DNA of 64,000 nucleotides, from NCBI RefSeq assembly GCF_024218795.1, contig NZ_CP100400.1:1612001-1676000 (forward strand), written 5' to 3'. Origin of the DNA: Halorussus aquaticus (GTDB taxonomy: Archaea > Halobacteriota > Halobacteria > Halobacteriales > Haladaptataceae). Below are positions 57,782-64,000 of the stretch, in pieces. The first letter of the stretch is position 1. Each line of letters begins with the position of its first letter. Made by a program: the position numbers and the translations under genes. The notes under the pieces are model-generated. The model worked only from the letters and a program-made list of their open reading frames with translations. It searched no databases and was not told where the DNA came from.

Positions 57782-58108
57782 ATGATAGTCGTTCACGCTG
57801 TGGTCCCTATCGACCCGAACCGACGCGAGGAGGCGCTCGAACGCGTTCGAGAACTCGCCGAAGGCACGCGGGCCGAGGACGGCGTCCTCGACTACGCGGC
57901 GACGACGGACGTCTCCGATCCGAACGTGGTGCGGTTCTTCGAGCGGTACGAGGACGAGGCGGCGCTCGACGCCCACCAACGGACCGACCACTACCGCGAG
58001 TGGGCCGCGGCGCTTCCGGAGTTCCTCGACGGCGGCGTCGAGGACCTCGACGTCACGCAGTTCGTCGTGGACGAGGCCTTCGACCCGAACGCGGGCGCCG
58101 ACGACTGA
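57782..58108 (+). CDS. Antibiotic biosynthesis monooxygenase (ABM) domain protein
   Basis: A 108-residue protein. The ATG at 57782 (MIVVHAVVPIDPNRREE) is preferred over a GTG five codons upstream. It has the ferredoxin-like ABM fold, with VRELAEGTRAEDGVLDYAA, a central RFFERYEDEAALDAHQRTDH motif typical of YgiN-like quinol monooxygenases, and a C-terminal strand. The His in the AHQ segment is conserved in the family. The reaction is unknown, and many relatives are housekeeping monooxygenases or heme-handling proteins. Confidence 0.85.
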   Translation: MIVVHAVVPIDPNRREEALERVRELAEGTRAEDGVLDYAATTDVSDPNVVRFFERYEDEAALDAHQRTDHYREWAAALPEFLDGGVEDLDVTQFVVDEAFDPNAGADD

Positions 58109-58213
58109 GTCGGGAACGCGGACGCCCGGACCAACGCGAGCGAATCGCCGGACGGCCGTCTCCCGTCGTCCGGGAGTAGTACCTTTTATCCTTCGGCGAC
58201 GAAACTCCCGAGT

Positions 58214-60139
58214 ATGACAGCGACGCAGGGCGACCTCGCTAGTCTCTCGCGGTACATCTTCCGCGCGCCGCGGTGGTACGCTAGCGTGACGTTCGCGCTC
58301 CTCATCGCCGCCGTCGCGGGCGTCGGCGCGTTCGACGCGGGATTCGTGCTGGAGGACGCGTGGCAGGGCGTGTTCTTCATCGGAGTGCCGACCGTCGTGG
58401 CGAGTCTGCTGACGACGCCGGTGGACCGCCGTCTGGGCGGTCAGTTGACCTACAACCGGTCGTCGCTGCTGGCCCTGACCTGCGAGGGCATCATCGTCGC
58501 CATCATGGCGGGCGCGGGAGCGGTCGCCGCCCTGTCGGCGAGCCTCGGCCAGCAGTTCGTCTTCGACACGCTCATCGTCGGTCTGGCCTCGGTGTTCGCG
58601 CTACGCCTGCTGGTCGTGATGGCTGTCTCGGGCCGGTCGGTCGTCGTGGCCGCGGTCCCCGCCAGCCTTCAAACCGGCACGGCCGCCCTGCTGTTCTTCA
58701 TCTACAGCGGGACGATGAAGTACCTCCACGTCGGCGGCGGCCCGGTCGTCGAGGTGTTCTTCAACCGCGTCGAGGAAGCGCCGCGGGCGCTGAACGTCAT
58801 CGAGGCTCAGGACTTCGCCCTGCTCGCGGTGATGTGTCTCATCTACGGCTTCGCGGTCTGGGCGTTCGTCCAGTTCATCGACCGCCCGTGGAAGCGGAGT
58901 CTCGGCGTGAGCGTCCTCGACTTCATCCGCGGGTTCATCGGCCACATCGCGGAGGGAACGAACGAACTCGAAGGCTTCTTCCAGGACATCGGCGAGGAGG
59001 CGGTAGTGCCCGTCTCGGTCCTCGCGTTCCGCCGCGAGGACGGGTCGGAGAAGGCCCGGTTCGTCCTGCCGATGATACACCCCGGTCCGATGGGCGAAAT
59101 CGGCGGCGGCAACCTCCCTCGGCGCGTCGCCGAGTCGGCCGAGGGCGTCGCCTTCCCACCGCATGCCACCGCGGGCCACGACTTCAACCTCGTCACCGAG
59201 AACGAGGTGGACGAACTCATCGAGACCGCGAACGACGCCTTCGACAACATCGAGTACCACGAGACGGCGACGTCGTCGGTCCGCGTCCAAGAGGGCGACG
59301 CCAAGATAGTCGGACAGGCGTTCGGCGACGACGCCCTGCTGGTGGCGACCTACTCGCCGGAGTTCGCCGACGACGTGGAGTACGCGGTCGGTCTCTCGGC
59401 CGCGGCGGAGGCCCGGTCGGCGGGCGTGGAGGACGTGATGCTCGTGGACGCTCACAACTGCAACAACGGACTGGAGGGACCGGACCTCGGCCACGTCTAC
59501 CCCGGGAGCGAGCGCTCGTTCGACATGATGCAGGCGGCGGGCGATGCGGGCGACCGACTCGCCGACGCCGAGCAGGCACCCATCAGACTGGGCGTCGCGT
59601 GGGACGAGACCGACTGGGAACCGCTGGACGGCATCGGTCCGCTCGGCGTTCGCGTCTCGCTCCTCGAAATCGGCGACCACCGCACCGCGTACGTCCTCGT
59701 GGACGGCAACAACATGGAACCCGGCCTGCGCGACCGCATCGTGGACCGACTCACTGGCGAGACGGCGACCGGCGACGCGGAGGCGGTGGCGGCCGACGGC
59801 GCGGCGATTCCCGCCGCCGACGTGGCCGAGGTGATGACCACCGACACCCACATCGTGAATCAGGTCGAGGCCTCGAATCAGGTCGGCGAGGCCATCGACG
59901 CCGACGACCTCGTCGCGGTCGTGGACCGCCTCGTCGGCGAGGCGGCCGACGACCTCGAATCGGTCGAGGCGGGCATGGCCAGCGAGCGCGCGGAGGTGAC
60001 GGTGTTCGGCAACGACCGCACCGAGACGCTCGCCAGCCACGCGAACGCGGTCATCTCGATGGGCGCGGCGCTGGCGGCGACCGTCGTCATGGCTGCGATG
60101 GCCATCAGTCTGCTCATCTTCTTCATCGCGGCGTCGTGA
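58214..60139 (+). CDS. DUF2070 family membrane protein
   Basis: A 641-residue archaeal membrane protein from the ATG at 58214, which has a TATA-like ccttttatcc about 30 nt upstream. Six or seven N-terminal helices (about 20-250, for example YASVTFALLIAAVAGVGAF) precede a large soluble domain (about 260-600) with the family motifs FVLPMIHPGPMGEIGGGN, HATAGHDFNLVTENEV, MLVDAHNCNN and HIVNQVEASNQVG. A last helix pair (AALAATVVMAAMAISLLIFF) ends it. His and Asp residues in the motifs look like a metal or nucleotide site. The function is unknown. Confidence 0.9.
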   Translation: MTATQGDLASLSRYIFRAPRWYASVTFALLIAAVAGVGAFDAGFVLEDAWQGVFFIGVPTVVASLLTTPVDRRLGGQLTYNRSSLLALTCEGIIVAIMAGAGAVAALSASLGQQFVFDTLIVGLASVFALRLLVVMAVSGRSVVVAAVPASLQTGTAALLFFIYSGTMKYLHVGGGPVVEVFFNRVEEAPRALNVIEAQDFALLAVMCLIYGFAVWAFVQFIDRPWKRSLGVSVLDFIRGFIGHIAEGTNELEGFFQDIGEEAVVPVSVLAFRREDGSEKARFVLPMIHPGPMGEIGGGNLPRRVAESAEGVAFPPHATAGHDFNLVTENEVDELIETANDAFDNIEYHETATSSVRVQEGDAKIVGQAFGDDALLVATYSPEFADDVEYAVGLSAAAEARSAGVEDVMLVDAHNCNNGLEGPDLGHVYPGSERSFDMMQAAGDAGDRLADAEQAPIRLGVAWDETDWEPLDGIGPLGVRVSLLEIGDHRTAYVLVDGNNMEPGLRDRIVDRLTGETATGDAEAVAADGAAIPAADVAEVMTTDTHIVNQVEASNQVGEAIDADDLVAVVDRLVGEAADDLESVEAGMASERAEVTVFGNDRTETLASHANAVISMGAALAATVVMAAMAISLLIFFIAAS

Positions 60140-60275
60140 GTCGGATTCGGTTCTGACTCTTCGTCGAAACCGTTTCCCCGTCGATAGGACTGGTGCGATT
60201 CAGGATGGTGATACGAGGGGCGGACCGCCTGTACTGTAACTCGGAGCGTTGCGCCGGTCGGTACGAACGTGGAAC

Positions 60276-60284
60276 AATATTTAA
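60276..60284 (+). promoter_or_regulatory. TATA-like box for the 60309 gene
   Basis: The element aatatttaa is about 29 nt before the ATG at 60309, giving a leaderless transcript. Confidence 0.5.
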
Positions 60285-60308
60285 CAGTTAGTTACGACAG
60301 TTCCATCC

Positions 60309-60803
60309 ATGAAAACTCGTCGAATCGTTCCGGTGGCGATGGCCGTTACGGGGTGTTTGGCCGTCGTAATCGGCGTGTATCAGGGATTGGTCCACATTGC
60401 GCCGGGGTACGAGGGGACCATCACGTCCGGGTGGGGCGGAGACCTGAATCACGAAGAAGTGCTGCTCGTTCAGTTGGGGGCCGTCGGCGTCGTCGGTACC
60501 GTCGGCGCGGCTCGGTGGAAACGGCTGGCGAGCGTTCCGGTCGCGATGGGCAGTATCGTCCTGTTCTACCCGCTCCGAGCGGTGTTCCACTGGTTCCAGT
60601 CGCGGAGCAGACCGCTCTATCGAGAGTTCTCGCCTCCGGCTCCCAGCTACGAGGGAGAGACTGTGGTGATCATCCTCGGTGCAGAGCCGTTTCTGGTCGC
60701 CGGTGGCGGACTACTGCTCGTGGGTGCCGGTATCGCGGCGTGGAGATTGCGAACGCCCGGAGAGGAAGGCGACGGGGTGACACCGCCGTCGTCGCAAGCG
60801 TAG
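60309..60803 (+). CDS. Small multi-helix membrane protein
   Basis: A 164-residue protein from the ATG at 60309, with a TATA box 29 nt upstream. Helices at about 7-28 (IVPVAMAVTGCLAVVIGVYQ), 50-68 (LLVQLGAVGVVGTVGAARW), 75-95 (VPVAMGSIVLFYPLRAVFHW) and 118-145 (TVVIILGAEPFLVAGGGLLL). A polar loop rich in Ser/Pro lies between the last two. No family is recognised. Third-position GC is a little lower than in its neighbours. Confidence 0.7.
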   Translation: MKTRRIVPVAMAVTGCLAVVIGVYQGLVHIAPGYEGTITSGWGGDLNHEEVLLVQLGAVGVVGTVGAARWKRLASVPVAMGSIVLFYPLRAVFHWFQSRSRPLYREFSPPAPSYEGETVVIILGAEPFLVAGGGLLLVGAGIAAWRLRTPGEEGDGVTPPSSQA

Positions 60804-60869
60804 CGCTCCCTGGGACGCCCCGTCACGGATTCGGTCGGGTCGAGAGTCGGGCGGGCCACGGCCGCGACG

Positions 60870-61799
60870 CTACTCCGGATTCGGCTCGTACCCCTCGCCG
60901 ACCTTCACCCTGAGCGCGCCCGGGCGAACCGAGAGCGTCACGCGCTCGAACTCCCGAATCTCGCCGTCGAGACTGAAGGTGACCGGTTCTCCGTCGAGGC
61001 TCTCGAAGACGAGTCGTCCGGCGTGCAGTTCGGTGACGTGCGGGGTGTCGCGTTCGAGGACGCGCTGTTCGAGGTACTCCACGACCGCCTCGCGGGCGCG
61101 TAGCTGTTCGATGACGGTCACCTCCAGCAGTCCGTCCTCGGCGTCGGCCTGCCCGCCCTCCCCGGCGAACTTCCGGACGTTGCCGACGAGGATGGCCTCG
61201 GCCTCGCCCGACCACTCGGTCTCGGTTCCGTCGTCGCCCACGGCGTCTATCTCCGCCCGGAGACCGTCGAACTCCAGCGCCTCCTCGATGCCCGACACGA
61301 CGAACGCGACCGGACCGAGGCTTTCCTTGCGCTCGTGGGTCGCCGCGGCGCTCGCGTCGGCGGGCAGGCCAGCGATGGCCGACAGCACGAACGGTTCGTC
61401 GCCCGCCACGCCAAGGTCGAGTCGCCGGGTCTCGCCGCGGTCGGCCACCTCGAACCCGGCTTCGAGCGACTCGATGCCGAGGTTCCGAGCGAGGAAGTTC
61501 TCGGTCCCGGCGGGCACGACGCACAGCGTCACCGCGTCGAGGGCCTCGGCCCGGTCCAATCCCTGTACGACCTCGTGGAGTGTCCCGTCGCCGCCGCAGA
61601 CCGCGAGTACCTCGACGCCGTCGGCGGCGGCCTGCTCGGCGAGGTCGATGCCGTCGCCCGCGCGTTCCGTCTGCACGACTGAGAACTCCCGCTCGTCGGC
61701 GAGTCGCCGGACGCGCTCGGCGTCCGTGCCGCCGCCGCTCGTCGGATTCAGAATCAGTCGGCGCGACCCCCTCTGCCCGTCCTCCGATTGGCGGACCAT
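60870..61799 (-). CDS. Diacylglycerol/lipid kinase family protein (YegS-like)
   Basis: A 309-residue protein. The ATG at 61799 (MVRQSEDGQRGSRRLILNPTSGGG) is chosen: a TATA-like cctaaatg lies about 28 nt upstream (61823-61830), and the longer frame to 61976 is noise. The DAGK catalytic signature is clear: ILNPTSGGGTDAE, then VCGGDGTLHEVVQG and VVPAGTENFLARNLG (a variation of the G-T-x-N-D/F lipid kinase motif). The C-terminal barrel (about 150-309) includes DDGLLEVTVI. It phosphorylates a lipid such as diacylglycerol or archaeol-type alcohols; the substrate is unknown. Confidence 0.9.
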   Translation of the reverse strand: MVRQSEDGQRGSRRLILNPTSGGGTDAERVRRLADEREFSVVQTERAGDGIDLAEQAAADGVEVLAVCGGDGTLHEVVQGLDRAEALDAVTLCVVPAGTENFLARNLGIESLEAGFEVADRGETRRLDLGVAGDEPFVLSAIAGLPADASAAATHERKESLGPVAFVVSGIEEALEFDGLRAEIDAVGDDGTETEWSGEAEAILVGNVRKFAGEGGQADAEDGLLEVTVIEQLRAREAVVEYLEQRVLERDTPHVTELHAGRLVFESLDGEPVTFSLDGEIREFERVTLSVRPGALRVKVGEGYEPNPE

Positions 61800-62131
61800 A
61801 TCCCTACGTACGCGCCAGTCGCCTAAATGTCCGGGGCCGGAGACTCGGGCGTACGGTCGGCCGCCGCCCGAGGCCAGCATCTCGGTTCTGCGACGCGCGA
61901 AACGCGGCGCGTTCGTCGGTCGCTCGGCGGAGTCCTGTCGGGCGATTCGACTCCGGAGTTGGCGTCGAAAGAACACCGCAAGGTACCCCTACCCGCGGTG
62001 TTTCATCGCAATTCGGGCACCGATGATATGTCTTGTGGTGTCTGACGCGGCGACCGATAGCCGACGGCCGTCGCACCTCCCACTATCGGGGGAGGGTCAC
62101 TGCGTAGAACTGCGAGTCGGTGAGAACGAAG
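61800..62131. other. Gene-free 332-bp stretch between the kinase and the ribosomal/prefoldin operon
   Basis: It holds the kinase promoter (61823-61830). The minus-strand frame at 61804-62076 contains a CPNC/C pattern but is otherwise Arg/Pro-rich and not convincing. I see nothing else. Confidence 0.4.
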
Positions 62132-62374
62132 TCAGTCCTCGTCTTCGGCGAACAACTCGTCCACGGCCGACCGGGCCGCGAGTGCGGCGTCCTCGGCGAT
62201 TTTCTCCTCGTCGGCCGCGTCCGGCGCGTTGAGGTACACGTCCACGTCGAGGACACCGTCCTCGAACGAGACGGTCACGTCGAGGTCCTTGACCGCCGAG
62301 TTCGAAAGCCGAGATAATATCAGGCCTTCGGCGGCTTCGGCGGCCGTCTGGACGACTTCGTCGTCACTCGGCAT
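62132..62374 (-). CDS. DUF3194 family protein
   Basis: An 80-residue acidic protein that starts directly after the prefoldin beta stop, with no gap. It matches the archaeal DUF3194 pattern: VVQTAAEAAEGLILSRL helix, KDLDVTVSFEDGVLDVDVYL strands, and an acidic C-terminal helix (AARSAVDELFAEDED). It is found next to prefoldin beta in many archaea, which suggests a role around protein folding or ribosome biogenesis. The function is not known. Confidence 0.88.
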   Translation of the reverse strand: MPSDDEVVQTAAEAAEGLILSRLSNSAVKDLDVTVSFEDGVLDVDVYLNAPDAADEEKIAEDAALAARSAVDELFAEDED

Positions 62375-62770
62375 CTATGCGCCGCCGGGACCGCCGCCCA
62401 TGCCCGGACCCTGGGGACCGCCGGGGCCGCCACCGAGCATGTCCTGAAGCTCCGACTGGAGGCTCTCGAACTGCTCCTGAACGCGCTCTTCCTGCTTCTC
62501 GAGGGTCTCGACGCGGATTTCGAGACTGTCGACCTTCTCTTCGAGGTCGTCCTGAGCCTCGTCGAAGTCGGTCTTGACGAACAGTTCACCGACCTCTCGG
62601 TACATCGTGGTGTCCTCGTCGATGTCTTCGAGTTCGTCGAGAGCGTTCTGGGCCTCGGTCAGTTGCGTCTCGGCCTGGTTCTTCTGGACGGCGACCTGCT
62701 GTGCGGTCTCCTGAAGGTCCTGCAGCTCTTCGAGCTTCTCCTGCGCTTCCGGTGGCAGATTACCCTGCAT
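62375..62770 (-). CDS. pfdB: Prefoldin beta subunit
   Basis: A 131-residue protein from the ATG at 62770 ([19 protein letters not shown]). It has two long coiled-coil helices (about 10-50 and 75-115) around a short beta hairpin ([19 protein letters not shown]), as in prefoldin beta. The C-terminal tail is Gly/Pro-rich ([18 protein letters not shown]), common in haloarchaeal versions. The hexamer holds unfolded proteins for the thermosome. It belongs to the conserved run from the L37Ae gene to the DUF3194 gene. Confidence 0.95.
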   Translation of the reverse strand: MQGNLPPEAQEKLEELQDLQETAQQVAVQKNQAETQLTEAQNALDELEDIDEDTTMYREVGELFVKTDFDEAQDDLEEKVDSLEIRVETLEKQEERVQEQFESLQSELQDMLGGGPGGPQGPGMGGGPGGA

Positions 62771-62922
62771 ACCTACGGAGATGCGGCCCGGACAGAAAAA
62801 CCCCCGCTTTCGGTTCTCGTCCGCCTCGCCGCGGTTCGGTCGCGTCGCCGCTGGGCGTGGAGACGGACCGCCCGACTCACGAACGCGGACTGCAGTTCGG
62901 GCCGCGAGGGGCGACACTCGAC

Positions 62923-63234
62923 CTACGCCAGTCCGGACGTTCGCTCGGCGACTTCGACCAGCGACCCCCACGTGTTGCACCCCGCGCGCAGCGCCACGAG
63001 GTCGTCGGCGACGACGCGGACGACGACCGACTCGGCGTCGCGTTCCACGGTCGCGGCCGAGCGGTCGCCGTCGATTTCGCCGACCTCCTGCGCGACAGCG
63101 CGGGCCACTGCGCGGGCACGCGCAGGCGACTCGTACTCGAATCTGAGCGTCGCGTCGTGCGGTCGGCGAGACCCGTCGCTCGACGGCGGCGCGTCTCGGG
63201 GTCGGTCGTCTCTGCCTACGATTGGGTCGCCCAT
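62923..63234 (-). CDS. KEOPS subunit Pcc1-like protein
   Basis: A 103-residue protein from the ATG at 63234. After a disordered start (about 1-25), a compact alpha/beta domain follows: [40 protein letters not shown] and [13 protein letters not shown], which matches the Pcc1 pattern of a helical pair over beta strands. Pcc1 is the dimerisation subunit of the KEOPS complex for t6A tRNA modification. Its place just after the L37Ae and RNA polymerase P genes is as in other haloarchaea. Confidence 0.85.
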   Translation of the reverse strand: MGDPIVGRDDRPRDAPPSSDGSRRPHDATLRFEYESPARARAVARAVAQEVGEIDGDRSAATVERDAESVVVRVVADDLVALRAGCNTWGSLVEVAERTSGLA

Positions 63235-63252
63235 AGAATAGTGAGACGGCAG

Positions 63253-63387
63253 TTACCGCACGCCGACTTCCTTCACGTCGCGGCTCCGCTCTTTCAGGAG
63301 GACGCGGTGGCCGCAGTAGGGACACCGAACGCCGCCGTACTCGTCGAGTTCCACGTCGCGCTTACACCGCGAACACTTGTAGCTCAT
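63253..63387 (-). CDS. rpoP: DNA-directed RNA polymerase subunit P (Rpo12)
   Basis: A 44-residue zinc-ribbon protein from the ATG at 63387, overlapping the L37Ae stop (ATGA). The C-x2-C...C-x2-C ligands are in [14 protein letters not shown] and [17 protein letters not shown], exactly as in archaeal RpoP/Rpb12. It is a small polymerase subunit near the Rpb2/Rpb3 interface. Confidence 0.95.
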   Translation of the reverse strand: MSYKCSRCKRDVELDEYGGVRCPYCGHRVLLKERSRDVKEVGVR

Positions 63388-63665
63388 TCTTCGTCTTCGC
63401 CGAGAGCGGCCCGGATGGAGCGTTTGACCGTCCGACCGGCGGGCGTCTCGGGACGGTAGGTGCCACCGGCGTACTTGTAGCCGCACTTGCCGCACTGCCA
63501 GATTCCAGTTCCCTGCCGGTCCACGTCGTCGGTACCGCACTCGGGGCAGGTGTGGTCGTCGTTCATGTCGCTCTCTATCTCGGCGACGCGCTTGCGGGCG
63601 ACACGCCCGTATCGCGCCCCGAATCGACCGGCACTGCCGGTTCGACTCTTGGTTCGGTCGGCCAT
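63384..63665 (-). CDS. rpl37ae: 50S ribosomal protein L37Ae
   Basis: A 93-residue protein from the ATG at 63665. A basic start ([20 protein letters not shown]) is followed by the zinc site [12 protein letters not shown] and [19 protein letters not shown], then [15 protein letters not shown]. This is the L37Ae/L43e family, binding 23S rRNA in the large subunit. It heads the run with rpoP and the Pcc1-like gene, to which it is coupled by ATGA. Confidence 0.96.
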   Translation of the reverse strand: MADRTKSRTGSAGRFGARYGRVARKRVAEIESDMNDDHTCPECGTDDVDRQGTGIWQCGKCGYKYAGGTYRPETPAGRTVKRSIRAALGEDEE

Positions 63666-63740
63666 AGTACTGCGAATTTACTCCGGGGCGCTGATAAAGC
63701 CTTTGAGTTCGGGCCGGTCGCGCGAGGACGCGACCGTCTG

Positions 63741-63911
63741 TCACTCCTCGTCGTCGCGCCACGGCGGGTTGAACAACTCGTGACCGATGACCGCGAGCGA
63801 GACCACCATCCCGGCGATAGCGCCCGGCAACCCGGTGAGTTGGCCCACCAGAAACCCTCCCCCGGAGAGCAGCGGTATCAACGCGAGGACCGCGTCGTAG
63901 TGGCTGACCAT
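63741..63911 (-). CDS. Small two-helix membrane protein
   Basis: A 56-residue protein. The ATG at 63911 ([19 protein letters not shown]) is preferred; the ten extra in-frame codons to 63941 run through an AT-rich promoter-like stretch. Two helices: about 7-25 and 30-48 ([18 protein letters not shown]). It ends [10 protein letters not shown]. Such two-helix proteins of 50-60 residues, with a central GG-x-x-x-G turn, recur in haloarchaea and remain uncharacterised. The final 60 bases of the window hold no gene. Confidence 0.7.
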   Translation of the reverse strand: MVSHYDAVLALIPLLSGGGFLVGQLTGLPGAIAGMVVSLAVIGHELFNPPWRDDEE

Positions 63912-64000
63912 TGCGTAATTAGATATAATTACGAGGGTCAAGAAGCTTGGGGCTTCGAATCGGCCCCGTCGAGTCGCGTCGTTGGTCGGACCCGAGACTC

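Noticed and set aside
61804..62076. Zinc-ribbon-like minus-strand ORF (CPNC...C)
   Set aside because: Only one cysteine pair, then Arg/Pro-rich sequence across the kinase promoter. Probably chance.
1..64000. CRISPR arrays, transposases or insertion sequences
   Set aside because: No regularly spaced short repeats, transposase-like proteins or terminal inverted repeats were seen. The long repeats found are all inside coding domains.

Overview
This is chromosomal DNA from a haloarchaeon (class Halobacteria). It has very high GC with a strong G/C third-position bias. Its proteins are very acidic, and secreted ones carry twin-arginine (Tat) signals, Tat lipoboxes and PGF-CTERM tails. Archaea-specific genes are present (ribosomal protein L37Ae, RNA polymerase subunit P, a Pcc1-like protein, prefoldin beta, split GuaA, DUF2070). 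Many genes have a TATA-like box 25-30 nt before the start codon (leaderless), or GTGA/ATGA stop-start overlaps inside operons. The sequence alone does not fix the genus.

Layout. 1-1047: end of a MinD-like ATPase and two small genes. 1165-15121: a surface-protein island with two right-handed beta-helix (NosD-like) proteins, one giant and frameshifted with a dockerin-like tail, a PGF-CTERM protein with a cohesin-like domain, and a six-PKD PGF-CTERM protein. 15457-18829: a minus-strand operon of a JAMM metalloprotease-like protein, a winged-helix protein, a TIM-barrel protein and a metallophosphoesterase. 18865-31491: a membrane-anchored secreted protein, a type IV pilus-like operon (PilC-like platform plus five pilin-like genes) and its ATPase, separated by two secreted beta-1,3-glucanases (GH81 and GH16). 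31658-36186: small genes, a duplicated ferritin-like Tat lipoprotein and an ABC exporter. 36265-40009: hydantoinase/oxoprolinase A and B. 40136-45730: a DUF4129/DUF58 operon with a MoxR ATPase on the opposite strand. 45833-45918: tRNA-Ser(CGA). 46006-53247: TspO, a citramalate/isopropylmalate synthase, DUF192, an AstE/AspA-like deacylase, an HNH-like protein, a VOC protein. 53270-56951: a binding lipoprotein and chemotaxis transducer pair. 57158-63911: guaAA, a monooxygenase-like protein, DUF2070, a diacylglycerol kinase-like protein, and the conserved rpl37ae-rpoP-pcc1-pfdB-DUF3194 run.

How the parts may work together. The largest theme is the cell surface: adhesin-like repeat proteins, a possible cohesin/dockerin pair, a pilus assembly system and two glucanases sit within 31 kb. 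The two glucanase promoters and one distant promoter (49.8 kb) share a 20-bp element, TTTACT-N8-AGTAAA (one copy degenerate), next to the TATA box. A second pattern is mini-ORFs of 14-16 codons, apparently leaderless, that overlap the next gene's start (pilC, hyuA, and the 49.9-kb membrane gene). Both are sequence-based inferences.
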